A DNA stretch of 64,000 bases. Source: Candidatus Pantoea floridensis (GTDB lineage: Bacteria; Pseudomonadota; Gammaproteobacteria; Enterobacterales; Enterobacteriaceae). Position 1 is the first letter of the stretch. Each line of letters starts with the position of its first letter. A model generated the notes under the pieces. The model worked only from the letters and a program-made list of their open reading frames with translations. It had not been told where the DNA came from and did no database searches. The stretch lies in NCBI RefSeq assembly GCF_900215435.1, contig NZ_OCMY01000001.1, positions 3,286,001-3,350,000 of the forward strand, given 5' to 3'. Of the stretch, positions 20,243-30,861 are shown piece after piece. Position numbers and translations under genes: made by a program.

Positions 20243-22882
20243 ATGAGCGACCTTGCGAGAGAAATTACACCGGTCAATATCGAAGAAGAGTTAAAGAACT
20301 CTTACCTCGATTACGCCATGTCGGTCATTGTTGGCCGAGCCTTACCCGATGTGCGTGATGGTTTGAAGCCGGTACACCGCCGTGTGCTTTTTGCCATGAG
20401 CGAACTGGGTAACGACTGGAATAAACCCTATAAAAAATCCGCCCGTGTGGTCGGTGACGTCATCGGTAAATATCACCCGCACGGCGATTCCGCGGTATAT
20501 GAAAGTATCGTGCGTATGGCCCAGCCGTTCTCCCTGCGCTATATGCTGGTTGACGGTCAGGGTAACTTTGGTTCAGTCGACGGCGACTCCGCTGCAGCGA
20601 TGCGTTATACCGAAGTCCGTATGGCAAAGATTTCCTCGGAGCTGCTGGCTGACCTGGAAAAGGAAACCGTCGATTTCGTGCCGAACTATGACGGCACCGA
20701 GCAGATTCCTGAAGTCCTGCCAACCAAAATTCCTAACCTGCTGGTAAACGGTTCTTCCGGTATCGCGGTAGGTATGGCCACCAATATTCCACCGCACAAC
20801 CTCACGGAAGTGATTAACGGCTGCCTGGCTTTCATCGAAGATGAAGACATTACCGTTGAAGGCTTGATGGAGCACATCACCGGGCCAGATTTCCCGACTG
20901 CTGCGTTTATCAATGGCCGCCGCGGTATCGAAGAAGCCTATCGCACCGGGCGCGGCAAGATTTATATCCGCGCGCGTGGCGAAGTGGAAACCGATGCCAA
21001 GACCGGGCGTGAAACCATCATCGTTCACGAACTGCCGTATCAGGTGAACAAAGCGCGTCTGATCGAGAAGATTGCTGAGCTGGTGAAAGAGAAGCGCGTT
21101 GAAGGTATCAGCGCACTGCGTGATGAATCTGACAAAGACGGCATGCGTATTGTCATTGAGATCAAACGCGATGCGGTGGGTGAAGTGGTTCTCAACAACC
21201 TCTACTCACTGACGCAGCTGCAGGTTTCTTTCGGCATCAACATGGTGGCGCTGCATCAGGGCCAGCCGAAGATCATGACGCTGAAAGGCATCATTGAAGC
21301 CTTCGTGCGCCATCGCCGCGAAGTGGTGACGCGTCGTACCATTTTCGAACTGCGTAAAGCGCGCGATCGTGCCCACATCCTTGAAGGCTTGGCGATTGCA
21401 TTGGCGAACATCGATCCGATCATCGAACTGATTCGTCGTGCACCAACACCTGCAGAAGCGAAACTGGGCCTTTTGGCGCAGTCGTGGGATCTCGGCAATG
21501 TGGCTGCCATGCTGGAACGTGCCGGTAATGATGCCGCGCGTCCGGAGTGGCTGGAAGCCGAGTTTGGTATTCGCGATGGTCAATATTATCTGACCGAGCA
21601 GCAAGCGCAGGCGATTCTGGATTTGCGTCTGCAGAAACTGACCGGCCTTGAGCACGAAAAACTGCTCGACGAGTACAAAGAGCTGCTGGACCAGATTGCT
21701 GAACTGCTTTACATCCTGCAGAGCGCTGAGCGCTTGATGGAAGTGATTCGTGAAGAGCTGGAGCAGATGCGCGATCAGTTCGGCGATGCCCGTCGTACGG
21801 AAATCACCGCCAATAGTGCTGACATCAACATCGAAGACCTGATCAATCAGGAAGACGTGGTGGTTACGCTGTCGCATCAGGGTTATGTCAAATATCAACC
21901 GTTGACCGACTATGAAGCCCAGCGCCGCGGTGGCAAAGGCAAATCAGCCGCACGTATTAAAGAAGAAGACTTTATCGATCGTCTGCTGGTGGCCAACACC
22001 CACGACACCATTCTGTGCTTCTCCAGCCGTGGCCGTCTCTACTGGATGAAGGTCTATCAGCTGCCAGAAGCCAGCCGTGGTGCGCGTGGTCGTCCCATCG
22101 TTAACCTGTTGCCGCTGGAAGCCAACGAACGTATCACCGCTATCCTGCCGGTGCGTGAATATACCGAAGGCTTCAACATCTTCATGGCAACCGCGAGCGG
22201 CACCGTGAAGAAAACCGCTCTGCAAGAGTTCAGCCGTCCACGTAGTGCGGGCATCATCGCCATCAACCTGCGTGAGGATGATGAGCTGATTGGTGTGGCG
22301 CTGACCAACGGTAGCGACGAAGCGATGCTGTTCTCTGCCGCCGGTAAAGTGGTGCGCTTTGCCGAAACCGCCGTGCGTGCGATGGGCCGTTCTGCCTCAG
22401 GCGTTCGCGGTATCAAGCTGGCTGAGAAAGACAAAGTGGTGTCGCTGATTGTGCCACGCGAAGAGGGCGCGATCCTCACCGTGACGCAGAACGGTTACGG
22501 TAAACGTACTGCTAATAGCGAGTATCCAACCAAATCGCGTGCAACGCAGGGCGTGATCTCGATTAAAGTCACCGATCGAAACGGGCCAGTTATTGGCGCG
22601 GTACAGGTGGTGGATGGCGATCAGATCATGATGATCACCGATGCCGGAACGCTGGTACGTACCCGCGTGTCGGAAGTCAGCGTGGTTGGCCGTAACACTC
22701 AAGGCGTGATTCTGATCCGTACTGCGGAAGATGAAAATGTCGTGGGTCTGCAACGTGTTGCTGAGCCGGTGGAAGAGGAAGAACTCGACGCCATTGACGG
22801 CAGCGTAGCGGAAGGCGAAGAAGATATCGCGCCGGAAGTGGAAAGCGATGACGAAGCGCCGGAAGCCGACGACGAAGAGTAA
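20243..22882 (+). CDS. gyrA: DNA gyrase subunit A
   Basis: 879-aa breakage-rejoining subunit of DNA gyrase. Same N-terminus and numbering as E. coli: the quinolone-resistance region reads [19 protein letters not shown], so residue 83 is Ser and residue 87 is Glu (Asp in E. coli). The catalytic tyrosine is Tyr122 in AAMRYTEVR. The beta-pinwheel C-terminal domain begins near [17 protein letters not shown] and carries the GyrA-box [12 protein letters not shown]. The tail is strongly acidic. It is monocistronic and followed by a strong terminator. Confidence 0.99.
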   Translation: MSDLAREITPVNIEEELKNSYLDYAMSVIVGRALPDVRDGLKPVHRRVLFAMSELGNDWNKPYKKSARVVGDVIGKYHPHGDSAVYESIVRMAQPFSLRYMLVDGQGNFGSVDGDSAAAMRYTEVRMAKISSELLADLEKETVDFVPNYDGTEQIPEVLPTKIPNLLVNGSSGIAVGMATNIPPHNLTEVINGCLAFIEDEDITVEGLMEHITGPDFPTAAFINGRRGIEEAYRTGRGKIYIRARGEVETDAKTGRETIIVHELPYQVNKARLIEKIAELVKEKRVEGISALRDESDKDGMRIVIEIKRDAVGEVVLNNLYSLTQLQVSFGINMVALHQGQPKIMTLKGIIEAFVRHRREVVTRRTIFELRKARDRAHILEGLAIALANIDPIIELIRRAPTPAEAKLGLLAQSWDLGNVAAMLERAGNDAARPEWLEAEFGIRDGQYYLTEQQAQAILDLRLQKLTGLEHEKLLDEYKELLDQIAELLYILQSAERLMEVIREELEQMRDQFGDARRTEITANSADINIEDLINQEDVVVTLSHQGYVKYQPLTDYEAQRRGGKGKSAARIKEEDFIDRLLVANTHDTILCFSSRGRLYWMKVYQLPEASRGARGRPIVNLLPLEANERITAILPVREYTEGFNIFMATASGTVKKTALQEFSRPRSAGIIAINLREDDELIGVALTNGSDEAMLFSAAGKVVRFAETAVRAMGRSASGVRGIKLAEKDKVVSLIVPREEGAILTVTQNGYGKRTANSEYPTKSRATQGVISIKVTDRNGPVIGAVQVVDGDQIMMITDAGTLVRTRVSEVSVVGRNTQGVILIRTAEDENVVGLQRVAEPVEEEELDAIDGSVAEGEEDIAPEVESDDEAPEADDEE

Positions 22883-22900
22883 TCCGTAAGGTGGTTGATA

Positions 22901-22935
22901 AACGGCAGGTCATTAAATTGACCTGCCGTTTTTTT
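22901..22935 (+). terminator. Intrinsic terminator of gyrA
   Basis: Perfect 12-bp stem (AACGGCAGGTCA with TGACCTGCCGTT), 6-nt loop, then seven T residues. Confidence 0.93.
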
Positions 22936-23046
22936 ATCTGAGTTTTACGCTAACGGCGCACGCCAACTGGCTTTTTAGGGCCGATAAAGCTAGTGTATGG
23001 GAGCTTTCCAACATCCTGATAACCCCTTACCGCCAGTGAGCCTCTT

Positions 23047-25902
23047 TTGAAATATCTTGTCTCCTTTCGCACCACGCTCCGTATCTCGCGCTACCTTTTT
23101 CGTGCGCTGGCGTTGCTGCTCTGGGCGCTGGGTGCGCTACTGACGACTTTTTACATCATCAATGTGCTGCACGAGAAAGAGAATGCGGTTCGTCAGGAGT
23201 TTGCAACGAATTACGGCCAGGCGGAATGGTACATCCGTCACTCTGCTGATGTGATGCGCGAACTGAAATACATCACCGAAAATCGCCTGAGCAGTAGCGC
23301 TAACGGTCTGGACGTGTTGAACGGTTTACCGCCGGGCAAAGGCACGCTGCCGCAGTTCACGCCGCTATTTTCCGACGGTGACTGCACCTCAATGAGCAAC
23401 ACCTGGCGCAATTCGCTGGATTCGCTCAGCGATTACATTAATTACTGGAAAAGTAACTTTGCCTCGGCCTATGAATTGAACCGGGTGTTTTTCGTCAGTG
23501 GCGAAAATCAGTGTCTGGCAGATTTCACCATCGGCACCAACAATTCAGTCGATCGTGAACGCAGCCTGAAAGCACTGCGCGAGCGTGTCCTGCACTATCG
23601 GAATGGTAATGAAGAAGAGCGCCGCAATCCGATGTACTGGATCACCAGCAGCGCGCAGCCAGGCGTCGGCAACTTCTATATGGTGATGCCGGTGTATGTG
23701 GCAAACAAACTGCAGGCACTGCTCGGCGTAGAGCAGAATATTCGCCTGGATGAGTTTATTCAGCCGGGCGGTTTGCCGCTGGTGGCCACCATCACCGATG
23801 AAAACTATCGGCCGCTGATCAGCTCGCGTCGCGGTGGTCCGGGTTACTCGCTGGACGACCTGCCGGACAACAGTACCTGGTTTGGTTATCTCGATAGCTA
23901 TCGCCAGCTGGTGTTGAAAAAGCCGCTGCCGCCAACCAATCTTAATGTGGTGTGGTCGCTTTCCACCGATGTGTTAATGGATCAGCTCAAACTGATGCTC
24001 ATTAACGCGCTGTTACTCAACATCTTCACGGCGGTAATTTTGTTCACGCTGGCGTGGATATTCGAGCGGCGTATGTTCCTGCCGGCGGAGGAGAATGCGC
24101 ATCGGCTTGAGGAGCACGAGCAGTTTAACCGTAAGATTGTCGCTTCTGCGCCGGTCGGTATCTGTATTTTGCGTACCAGCGACGGTACCAATATTCTAAG
24201 TAATGAGCTGGCGCACAACTATCTGACGCTTCTCACACAGGAAGATCGCCAGCGGCTGAATGAGATTATCGGCGGTCAGCAGGTCAATTTCGTTGATGTG
24301 CTCACGGGAAGTAATACCAACCTGCAGATCAGCTTTGTGCACTCCCGCTATCGCAATGAAAACGTCGCGATTTGCGTGCTGGTGGATGTTTCGGCGCGCG
24401 TGCGCATGGAGCAATCGCTGCAGGAGATGGCGCACTCGGCCGAGCAGGCCAGCCAGTCAAAATCAATGTTCCTGGCTACGGTTAGCCATGAGTTGCGTAC
24501 GCCGCTTTACGGTATTATCGGTAACCTCGATCTGCTACAAACCAAAACGCTGCCGAAAGGCGTCGATTCGCTGGTTACCGCTATGAACAACTCCTCGAGC
24601 CTGTTGCTGAAGATCATCAGCGACATTCTCGACTTCTCTAAAATCGAATCTGAACAGCTGAAAATCGAACCACATCCGTTCTCACCGCGAGAAGTGGTCA
24701 ATCACATCGCCAGCAATTATTTATCATTGGTGGTTCGCAAGCGCCTGACGCTGTATGTATTTATCGAAAATGATGTGCCGCTGGCGCTGGATGGCGATGC
24801 GATGCGTTTGCAGCAGGTCATTTCAAACTTGCTGAACAACGCCATCAAGTTTACCCACACCGGCTGCATCATTCTGCATGCCTATGTTAAAGAGGGGTAT
24901 CTGGCGTTCCGCGTGCGCGATACCGGCGTCGGCATTCCGGCCAAAGAGGTAACGCGCCTGTTCGATCCCTTCTTCCAGGTGGGTTCTGGCGTGCAGCGCA
25001 ACTTCCAGGGAACCGGATTGGGTCTGGCGATCTGCGAAAAGCTGATCAACATGATGGATGGCGATATCGAAGTCGATTCCGAGCCAGGCATGGGCAGCCA
25101 GTTTATCGTGCGCATTCCGATCTATTCTGGTCAGCTGGCAGCGCCACCGCTGCTGGACGGTTTACAGGAAAAAGCCATCTGGCTGGATATGCGCAATGAG
25201 TATCTCGCCAGCTTCCTGCTGCGTTTGCTGCAACAGCAGGGCATTCAGGCGGCGTATTATCAGGGCCAGGCGGCGAGTGATGATGTCATTATCAGCGATC
25301 ATGACGAACTTCCCGCACAAAGCGGGCGTGCGTGTATTCGTATCTGCGGTGAGCACATTGATATGCCGCAGGAAACCTCGCCGGGGCAGTGGATTCAGAG
25401 CAGCGCCATGCTGCACGATTTACCGCAGCTGCTTGGCCGTATTTACCGTATCAATATCAATAGTGAAACCGCCACGCCGCTGCCGCTGGCTACACCGCAG
25501 GAAACCGCCAATTACGACGATATTATGGTGCTGATCGTCGATGACCATCCAATCAACCGCATGCTGCTGTCAGAGCAGCTTGGTACCGTCGGTTATCAAA
25601 CCAAAACGGCACAGGATGGCGTTGATGCATTGAACGTGCTGAGTCGTAACCATATCGATATTGTGCTGAGCGACGTCAACATGCCAAATATGGATGGTTA
25701 TCGCCTAACGCAACGTTTACGCCAGTTAGGGCACACGTTCCCGGTGATTGGCGTTACGGCGAATGCGCTGGCAGAAGAGAAGCAGCGTTGTATGGATGCG
25801 GGCATGGATAACTGTCTGTCGAAACCGGTGACGCTGGATGTGCTAAAAACCACGCTAGCGATGTATGCAGAACGCGTCAGGAAGGGCAGGGAAGGGACCT
25901 AG
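23047..25902 (+). CDS. rcsC: Hybrid sensor histidine kinase RcsC
   Basis: 951-aa inner-membrane hybrid kinase of the Rcs phosphorelay, which sees envelope stress and controls capsule, motility and biofilm genes. Layout: TM helix ~17-40, large periplasmic domain, second TM ~315-335, linker/PAS-like region, HisKA with SHELRTPLYG (His ~480), ATPase domain (DTGVGIPAKEV, GTGLGLAICEKL), an RcsC-specific ABL domain, and a receiver domain with LSDVNMPNMDG (Asp ~876). The start is TTG at 23047, giving MKYLVSFRTTLR, equivalent to the E. coli N-terminus. It is convergent with rcsB, with a stem-loop between them. Confidence 0.96.
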   Translation: MKYLVSFRTTLRISRYLFRALALLLWALGALLTTFYIINVLHEKENAVRQEFATNYGQAEWYIRHSADVMRELKYITENRLSSSANGLDVLNGLPPGKGTLPQFTPLFSDGDCTSMSNTWRNSLDSLSDYINYWKSNFASAYELNRVFFVSGENQCLADFTIGTNNSVDRERSLKALRERVLHYRNGNEEERRNPMYWITSSAQPGVGNFYMVMPVYVANKLQALLGVEQNIRLDEFIQPGGLPLVATITDENYRPLISSRRGGPGYSLDDLPDNSTWFGYLDSYRQLVLKKPLPPTNLNVVWSLSTDVLMDQLKLMLINALLLNIFTAVILFTLAWIFERRMFLPAEENAHRLEEHEQFNRKIVASAPVGICILRTSDGTNILSNELAHNYLTLLTQEDRQRLNEIIGGQQVNFVDVLTGSNTNLQISFVHSRYRNENVAICVLVDVSARVRMEQSLQEMAHSAEQASQSKSMFLATVSHELRTPLYGIIGNLDLLQTKTLPKGVDSLVTAMNNSSSLLLKIISDILDFSKIESEQLKIEPHPFSPREVVNHIASNYLSLVVRKRLTLYVFIENDVPLALDGDAMRLQQVISNLLNNAIKFTHTGCIILHAYVKEGYLAFRVRDTGVGIPAKEVTRLFDPFFQVGSGVQRNFQGTGLGLAICEKLINMMDGDIEVDSEPGMGSQFIVRIPIYSGQLAAPPLLDGLQEKAIWLDMRNEYLASFLLRLLQQQGIQAAYYQGQAASDDVIISDHDELPAQSGRACIRICGEHIDMPQETSPGQWIQSSAMLHDLPQLLGRIYRININSETATPLPLATPQETANYDDIMVLIVDDHPINRMLLSEQLGTVGYQTKTAQDGVDALNVLSRNHIDIVLSDVNMPNMDGYRLTQRLRQLGHTFPVIGVTANALAEEKQRCMDAGMDNCLSKPVTLDVLKTTLAMYAERVRKGREGT

Positions 25903-25910
25903 TGAAAGTA

Positions 25911-25935
25911 CGGGCGGTGTGTGCAACACCGCCCG
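25911..25935. terminator. Stem-loop between convergent rcsC and rcsB
   Basis: Perfect 10-bp arms (CGGGCGGTGT and ACACCGCCCG) with a 5-nt loop in the 39-bp gap. The adjoining T-tracts are weak on both strands. Confidence 0.65.
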
Positions 25936-25941
25936 CAAGTA

Positions 25942-26592
25942 TTACTCTTTGTCGACCTGAGTGGCGCTAACGGAAGAGAGATAGTTCAAAAGCGCAATAT
26001 CGTTTTCCACGCCCAGTTTCATCATCGCTGATTTCTTCTGGCTACTGATGGTTTTGATACTGCGGTTCAGCTTCTTGGCAATCTCCGTCACCAGGAAGCC
26101 TTCTGCGAACAGACGCAGCACTTCGCTCTCTTTCGGCGACAGACGCTTGTCACCGTAGCCACCGGCGCTGATGCGCTCCAGCAGTTTTGCCACGCTTTCC
26201 GGCGTATATTTTTTACCTTTCTGTAAAGCAGCCAGGGCTTTAGGCAGATCGGTTGGTGCGCCTTGTTTCAGGACAATCCCTTCAATATCCAGATCCAACA
26301 CCGCGCTCAGGATCGCTGGGTTATTGTTCATGGTAAGAACGATAATCGAGAGATCCGGATAGTGACGTTTAATGTATTTGATCAGGGTGATACCGTCGCC
26401 ATACTTCTCGCCCGGCATTGAGAGATCGGTAATCAGGACATTGGCGTCCAGTTTGGGCAGGCTGTTTACCAGTGCTGTTGAGTCTTCAAACTCACCTACA
26501 ACGTTAACCCATTCGATCTGTTCCAGCGACTTACGGATACCGAACAGAACGATCGGATGGTCATCGGCAATAATTACGTTCAAGTTATTCAT
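25942..26592 (-). CDS. rcsB: Response regulator RcsB
   Basis: 216-aa NarL/FixJ-type regulator, output of the Rcs phosphorelay. Receiver domain at the N-terminus with phospho-acceptor Asp56 in VLITDLSMPG; LuxR-type HTH at ~150-205 (LSPKESEVLRLFAEGFLVTEIA). The ATG at 26592 gives MNNLNVIIADDHP, the standard start. An upstream in-frame start at 26643 would add 17 residues that overlap rcsD coding sequence and was rejected. It begins 1 nt after the rcsD stop, so rcsD-rcsB are co-transcribed and probably translationally coupled. Confidence 0.97.
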   Translation of the reverse strand: MNNLNVIIADDHPIVLFGIRKSLEQIEWVNVVGEFEDSTALVNSLPKLDANVLITDLSMPGEKYGDGITLIKYIKRHYPDLSIIVLTMNNNPAILSAVLDLDIEGIVLKQGAPTDLPKALAALQKGKKYTPESVAKLLERISAGGYGDKRLSPKESEVLRLFAEGFLVTEIAKKLNRSIKTISSQKKSAMMKLGVENDIALLNYLSSVSATQVDKE

Positions 26593-26593
26593 C

Positions 26594-29257
26594 TTATTGG
26601 TTACCTTGCTGCAGCAGTTGGCTGACGTACGCGTCAATTTCACTGGTGGTATTTTTAATGGTCAAATCGTCACATACTTTTATGTGTTGTTCTAACGCTT
26701 CACAAAGCTGTTTACCTGACCCCAGATTGAGCATGGCAAACACGCCTTTCAGGCGATGTGCTGTCTGAGCAAGCGAGGGATAATCCTTTTCCGCCGCTTC
26801 AGTATACAGTCTCTTCACATCTGGCGGTACTGTCTCGGTAAACAGCTGGAAATAGCCACCGCTTAACAGCGGTGAGGCTGCTTCATCTTCGCTACTCTCC
26901 TCCATTAAATCATGGGCAAGTTGCTTCTCGATCAGGGCCAGCAACGCATCAAGCAGCGCGTTGCTGAGATTGAAGTTGACCCTGAATTGCTTATCATTCA
27001 GTGCGTGATGACCGATTTCGTCACCGGCCAGCAGCAGCGCCCAGCCCGTCATGCGGGCGGGATCGTCGGTTACCAGGACATCATGATCCTGGCCGGTCAA
27101 ACGTTCGTCGGAAGTCAGGCATTTCGCTCCCCAGTTTTCCAGATGGCGGCAAACAATTTTATGCACGTCTTCAACGGCGATATCGACCAGAGCGGTCACG
27201 CCTTCCAGCAGCTTCTCTTCCTGTTCGCCCTGCTGTTCCAGCGCCAGCGGCAGCTGAATGTTATAGCGCGTTCCGATATCGGGTTTAGCGATGATCTCAA
27301 GCTGGCCACCCATCTGTTTACACAGCTGTTTACACAGGAAAAATGCCATGCCCGATGCCTGGCCGAAGCGATCTTGCGTAGTATCGCCAAGGTAGGGGAA
27401 ATCGACATTCGCCAGTTCATCGATGCTCAGGCCGGAGCCGGTATCCACCAGCTGCAGCAATACCTGATTGGGTTTTTCCTCGCTGGTTTTAATCTCCAGC
27501 GAAATCTTGCCCCAGCGTGTGGTGGTCAGCGAATAGTGCATTAACGTGGTCAACACTTTGCGCAGGGCGCGACGATCGCCAAAGCGCATTTCATCATTGG
27601 CAAGATGATTATTCACCACCAGCGCCAGACCTTTACGACGCAGCAACGGCAGGCTTTCCAGCGCGATTTCGTCCAGCATATCCTGCAGATTGAATACGCT
27701 GGCATCCGGCGACCAGTCATGCGCTTCGAGGCGATTAAGCAGCACAATGTCATCCACCAGCCGTGCCAATGCCTGACTTTCGTCGAGCAGATCGAGCACG
27801 CTTTCATCATCGTCCCGCTGGCTGAGCTGCACCAGCTGCGTCACCATGCTTTGCAAGGGGCGATTCAGCGCATGTCCCAGATTTTGCATCAGCTGCTGAC
27901 GCATTTGGTGATTACGATCCAGCACCTGTTGCGCCTTCTGCAGCTTCTTATTGACCAGTAATTCTCGGTCCTGATCGCGCATCATAAATAGCTGCGTATG
28001 CGGCGACAGCACGCTGCGCGCATGGCGAATTTCATACACTTCGTTATTGATGGTCGCTTGCAATACGCCCTGATGCTGATCGGACATATTGATGATTTTC
28101 TGCAGATTCAGATGCGGCAGCAGGTGTTCAGCGATTTTATTGCTGAGCAGCGTGCGGTTAGTCGCGAAGTCATACACCAGCAAACCCACGGGCAGACTGG
28201 CAACAATCTCTTCGTTCAGCATCCGAAGGGAATCGAGTTCGGCGCTCTGGTTCTCGTTAGGGCGCAGCGATTGCTGACGCAGCAGGGTGATACCGGCAAT
28301 CGACAGCAAAAACAGCACAAGGTTGATCAACAGCGGCCACATCAGATTATGCAACGTATCCATCGCCAGGCTCGTGAGCGGCACGCGGTACACTAACTGC
28401 AACGACGTACTTGGCAGTGAGGCAGCAATTTCCAGGTTAGGGTTAACCAGCGCCACATGGGTGCTTTCACTGCTGCTATCGTCGTTGCTGGTGGGGGTGC
28501 TGCTGGTTTGCGTGGCATCCTGACGCAGCTGGAAATTCTCCAGCGGCATATTGCGCGGAATCAGATCGTTAACCGGCAAATCAAAGGCCACGACGGTGGC
28601 TAAATGGCCCGGCTGGTTGAAGGTGGTGCGCAGGGTAAAGTAGTGATCGTTCTGCCAGGCAAAGTGGCGTAGCGGTGAGAAGCTTTCACGCTCATCCAGC
28701 GCATTGGCCTGCTGCAACATTTCGGCGCGGCGGCTATCGACCAGCGTATTGATCGCGCTCTCTTTGTAACGTGTCGCCATGTCTTTCAGCGGCAGGGTGG
28801 AGATCATGATCAGGCTATTGTCCTGACCATTCAGAAAATACATCGACCAGGTTGGATTCTCCGCGCCCCACAGCGTATCAAGATAGTTGGACATGCGCAT
28901 GGTCATATCCAACGTGCTGCTATCGTGCGATCCAAAAATCAGCGCTTCGGTTTTACGGCGGGTTTTTTCCAGATAATAGACATCCGGGCGCAGACGCGTT
29001 TCCTGCAGATTGCTATTCGGCGTTGAGCCGGCGGCGCTGGTGGCAAGATTTTCATAGATCTGCCAGGTGGCAAAGCGCGATGCATCAATGCGTTTCTGCA
29101 TGGCACGCGCCAAATCGGTCATCGCATAGCGCTTTTCCGTAATCCAGGCATTGACGCTGTTGTGCACCATCGCGCCCAGCGCCAGAAAAAGCACCAGGTT
29201 AAACACCACGAAAAAGCGCGTAACGTTGCCGGATGTCAGAGGAAATTTATAAAGCAT
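26594..29257 (-). CDS. rcsD: Phosphotransfer protein RcsD
   Basis: 887-aa membrane protein that carries phosphate from RcsC to RcsB. Two TM segments flank a periplasmic domain (the first at ~13-32, the second near residues 308-330), followed by a HisKA-like region lacking the catalytic His (NLGHALNRPLQSM in place of SHELR) and a C-terminal HPt domain with AQTAHRLKGVF (His834). It starts only 20 nt after the stop of the MFS gene on the same strand, which is unlike E. coli, where rcsD faces micF/ompC. Its promoter must therefore lie inside or upstream of the MFS gene. Confidence 0.96.
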   Translation of the reverse strand: MLYKFPLTSGNVTRFFVVFNLVLFLALGAMVHNSVNAWITEKRYAMTDLARAMQKRIDASRFATWQIYENLATSAAGSTPNSNLQETRLRPDVYYLEKTRRKTEALIFGSHDSSTLDMTMRMSNYLDTLWGAENPTWSMYFLNGQDNSLIMISTLPLKDMATRYKESAINTLVDSRRAEMLQQANALDERESFSPLRHFAWQNDHYFTLRTTFNQPGHLATVVAFDLPVNDLIPRNMPLENFQLRQDATQTSSTPTSNDDSSSESTHVALVNPNLEIAASLPSTSLQLVYRVPLTSLAMDTLHNLMWPLLINLVLFLLSIAGITLLRQQSLRPNENQSAELDSLRMLNEEIVASLPVGLLVYDFATNRTLLSNKIAEHLLPHLNLQKIINMSDQHQGVLQATINNEVYEIRHARSVLSPHTQLFMMRDQDRELLVNKKLQKAQQVLDRNHQMRQQLMQNLGHALNRPLQSMVTQLVQLSQRDDDESVLDLLDESQALARLVDDIVLLNRLEAHDWSPDASVFNLQDMLDEIALESLPLLRRKGLALVVNNHLANDEMRFGDRRALRKVLTTLMHYSLTTTRWGKISLEIKTSEEKPNQVLLQLVDTGSGLSIDELANVDFPYLGDTTQDRFGQASGMAFFLCKQLCKQMGGQLEIIAKPDIGTRYNIQLPLALEQQGEQEEKLLEGVTALVDIAVEDVHKIVCRHLENWGAKCLTSDERLTGQDHDVLVTDDPARMTGWALLLAGDEIGHHALNDKQFRVNFNLSNALLDALLALIEKQLAHDLMEESSEDEAASPLLSGGYFQLFTETVPPDVKRLYTEAAEKDYPSLAQTAHRLKGVFAMLNLGSGKQLCEALEQHIKVCDDLTIKNTTSEIDAYVSQLLQQGNQ

Positions 29258-29277
29258 AGTGTCTCAGGACCATGGAA

Positions 29278-30432
29278 TTAGCGCGCAACCCGTCGGGCAC
29301 TGGCCGCGACGGCCAGCAGTAGCAGAGCGATCAGTAAAAATGCGCCACTCAGGCTGATCCACTGGGATATCAATCCGATTAAAGCCGGACCTGAAAGAAT
29401 ACCCGCATAGCCTAAGGTTGTCATGGCCGAAATCGCCAGATTTGACGGCATATCGTGTTGATTCCCGGCGGCATTGAACAGCATCGGTACCGTATTAGCC
29501 AGGCCAAAACCAACCAGCAGGAATGCCAGCAGGGCAATTTGCGGCCATGGCAGTAAAACCGCCAGCGTCATGCCGGCTGCAGCGGCTAATGCACCGGTTA
29601 ACATCACCGGATAGCGGCCAAAGCGTTGAATCACTTTGTCGCCCGTCAGACGGCCGATCGTCATCGCCACCGAGAATACCGCGTAGCCCAAGCCAGCATG
29701 TGCAGGGCTCATAGCAGGGCTCTGCAACAGCAGTAGCGCGCCCCAGTCGAGTACGGCACCCTCGGCAAGAAACAGGATAAAACAGAGCAGGCCAAGGAAA
29801 GCCACCCAGCCCCGCGGGATAACCAGCCACGGCTGATCGGGCTGATGCAGACGTTCCTTCATTAACGTCGGCAGGCTCCACACCAGCAGCAGTACGATCA
29901 GCACCATCACCACGCCGACGGCTTGCAACGGCGTCAGGCCGCTGCCCAGCAGTAAGCTGACGGAACCCGCGCCAATAATGCCGCCAAGACTGAAGAAACC
30001 GTGAAAGCCGGACATCATCGGTTTACGCGCCGCTTTTTCCACTTCAACGGCCTGTACGTTCATGGCGACATCCAGCATGCCGAGCCCGGCGCCAAAAACC
30101 ATTAAAGTCGCGGCCATCAGCCACATTTCATCAAGCGTCGCCAGCAGCGGCAGGGCAACCAGCACCACCAGCGTGGAACAGAGCATCACCCGACGACCAC
30201 CGAAGCGCGCGATCAGACCGCCGGTAACCGGCATCGCGGCCAGTGAACCGATGCCCAGGCACAGCAGCAGGCCACCAAGCGATGCACCGCTCAGCGCTAA
30301 ACGCTGGCTGGCAAAAGGCACTAACGGTGCCCAGGCTGACATGCCCAATCCAGCGATAAGGAAAACGATACGTGTCCCCAGGTTGACACGATGATGCAAT
30401 TTATTCTGCTGTGCGGCGTCCAGTGCTGTCAT
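29278..30432 (-). CDS. MFS transporter, YbjJ-like
   Basis: 384-aa major facilitator with about 12 hydrophobic helices. The loop 2-3 motif is LIARFGGRRVMLC. The overall look (early VFLIAGLGMSAWAPLVPF; FHGFFSLGGIIGAG in the middle; TLGYAGILSGPALIGLISQ near the end) resembles the YbjJ-type transporters of enterobacteria, whose substrates are not established. It lies immediately upstream of rcsD (20 nt), same strand, and may be co-transcribed with rcsDB. The E. coli rcsD-ompC interval lacks this gene. Substrate is unknown. Confidence 0.85.
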   Translation of the reverse strand: MTALDAAQQNKLHHRVNLGTRIVFLIAGLGMSAWAPLVPFASQRLALSGASLGGLLLCLGIGSLAAMPVTGGLIARFGGRRVMLCSTLVVLVALPLLATLDEMWLMAATLMVFGAGLGMLDVAMNVQAVEVEKAARKPMMSGFHGFFSLGGIIGAGSVSLLLGSGLTPLQAVGVVMVLIVLLLVWSLPTLMKERLHQPDQPWLVIPRGWVAFLGLLCFILFLAEGAVLDWGALLLLQSPAMSPAHAGLGYAVFSVAMTIGRLTGDKVIQRFGRYPVMLTGALAAAAGMTLAVLLPWPQIALLAFLLVGFGLANTVPMLFNAAGNQHDMPSNLAISAMTTLGYAGILSGPALIGLISQWISLSGAFLLIALLLLAVAASARRVAR

Positions 30433-30861
30433 AAATGTTATTTTTCATTAGCGTATAAAGCGACGAAGTTTAGCATTAAAGCCAGCGTCGCACCGCGCAT
30501 CAGAGGATATCCGATCACAAGTTATCAACGCCAGAAACAGGCATATTACCGATTTTTTACCAGGCGCCGCGCTTTTCCAGAACTTTCCTGGGCTGTACCA
30601 GGCAAAACTGGAGTGACTTAAGTAAAATTTTCCCTGCTGATTGTTGCAGTATACTGATGAGATATGCCGCGCGGCACGCGGCTGACACACGATTCTTTTG
30701 GCGCTGTCGCAAAGCGCACATTTCCGGATTTTCGCCAATAGGCAGCGACCACGTAAACCCGATATGTTAGCTATCCCATCGGCTCCCGGTGCGGAATAGA
30801 GCGAGATCGATATTATTTCTCCCCTTTGGGAGAAAATTTGCTGTGTCTTAATTTCATCCTT

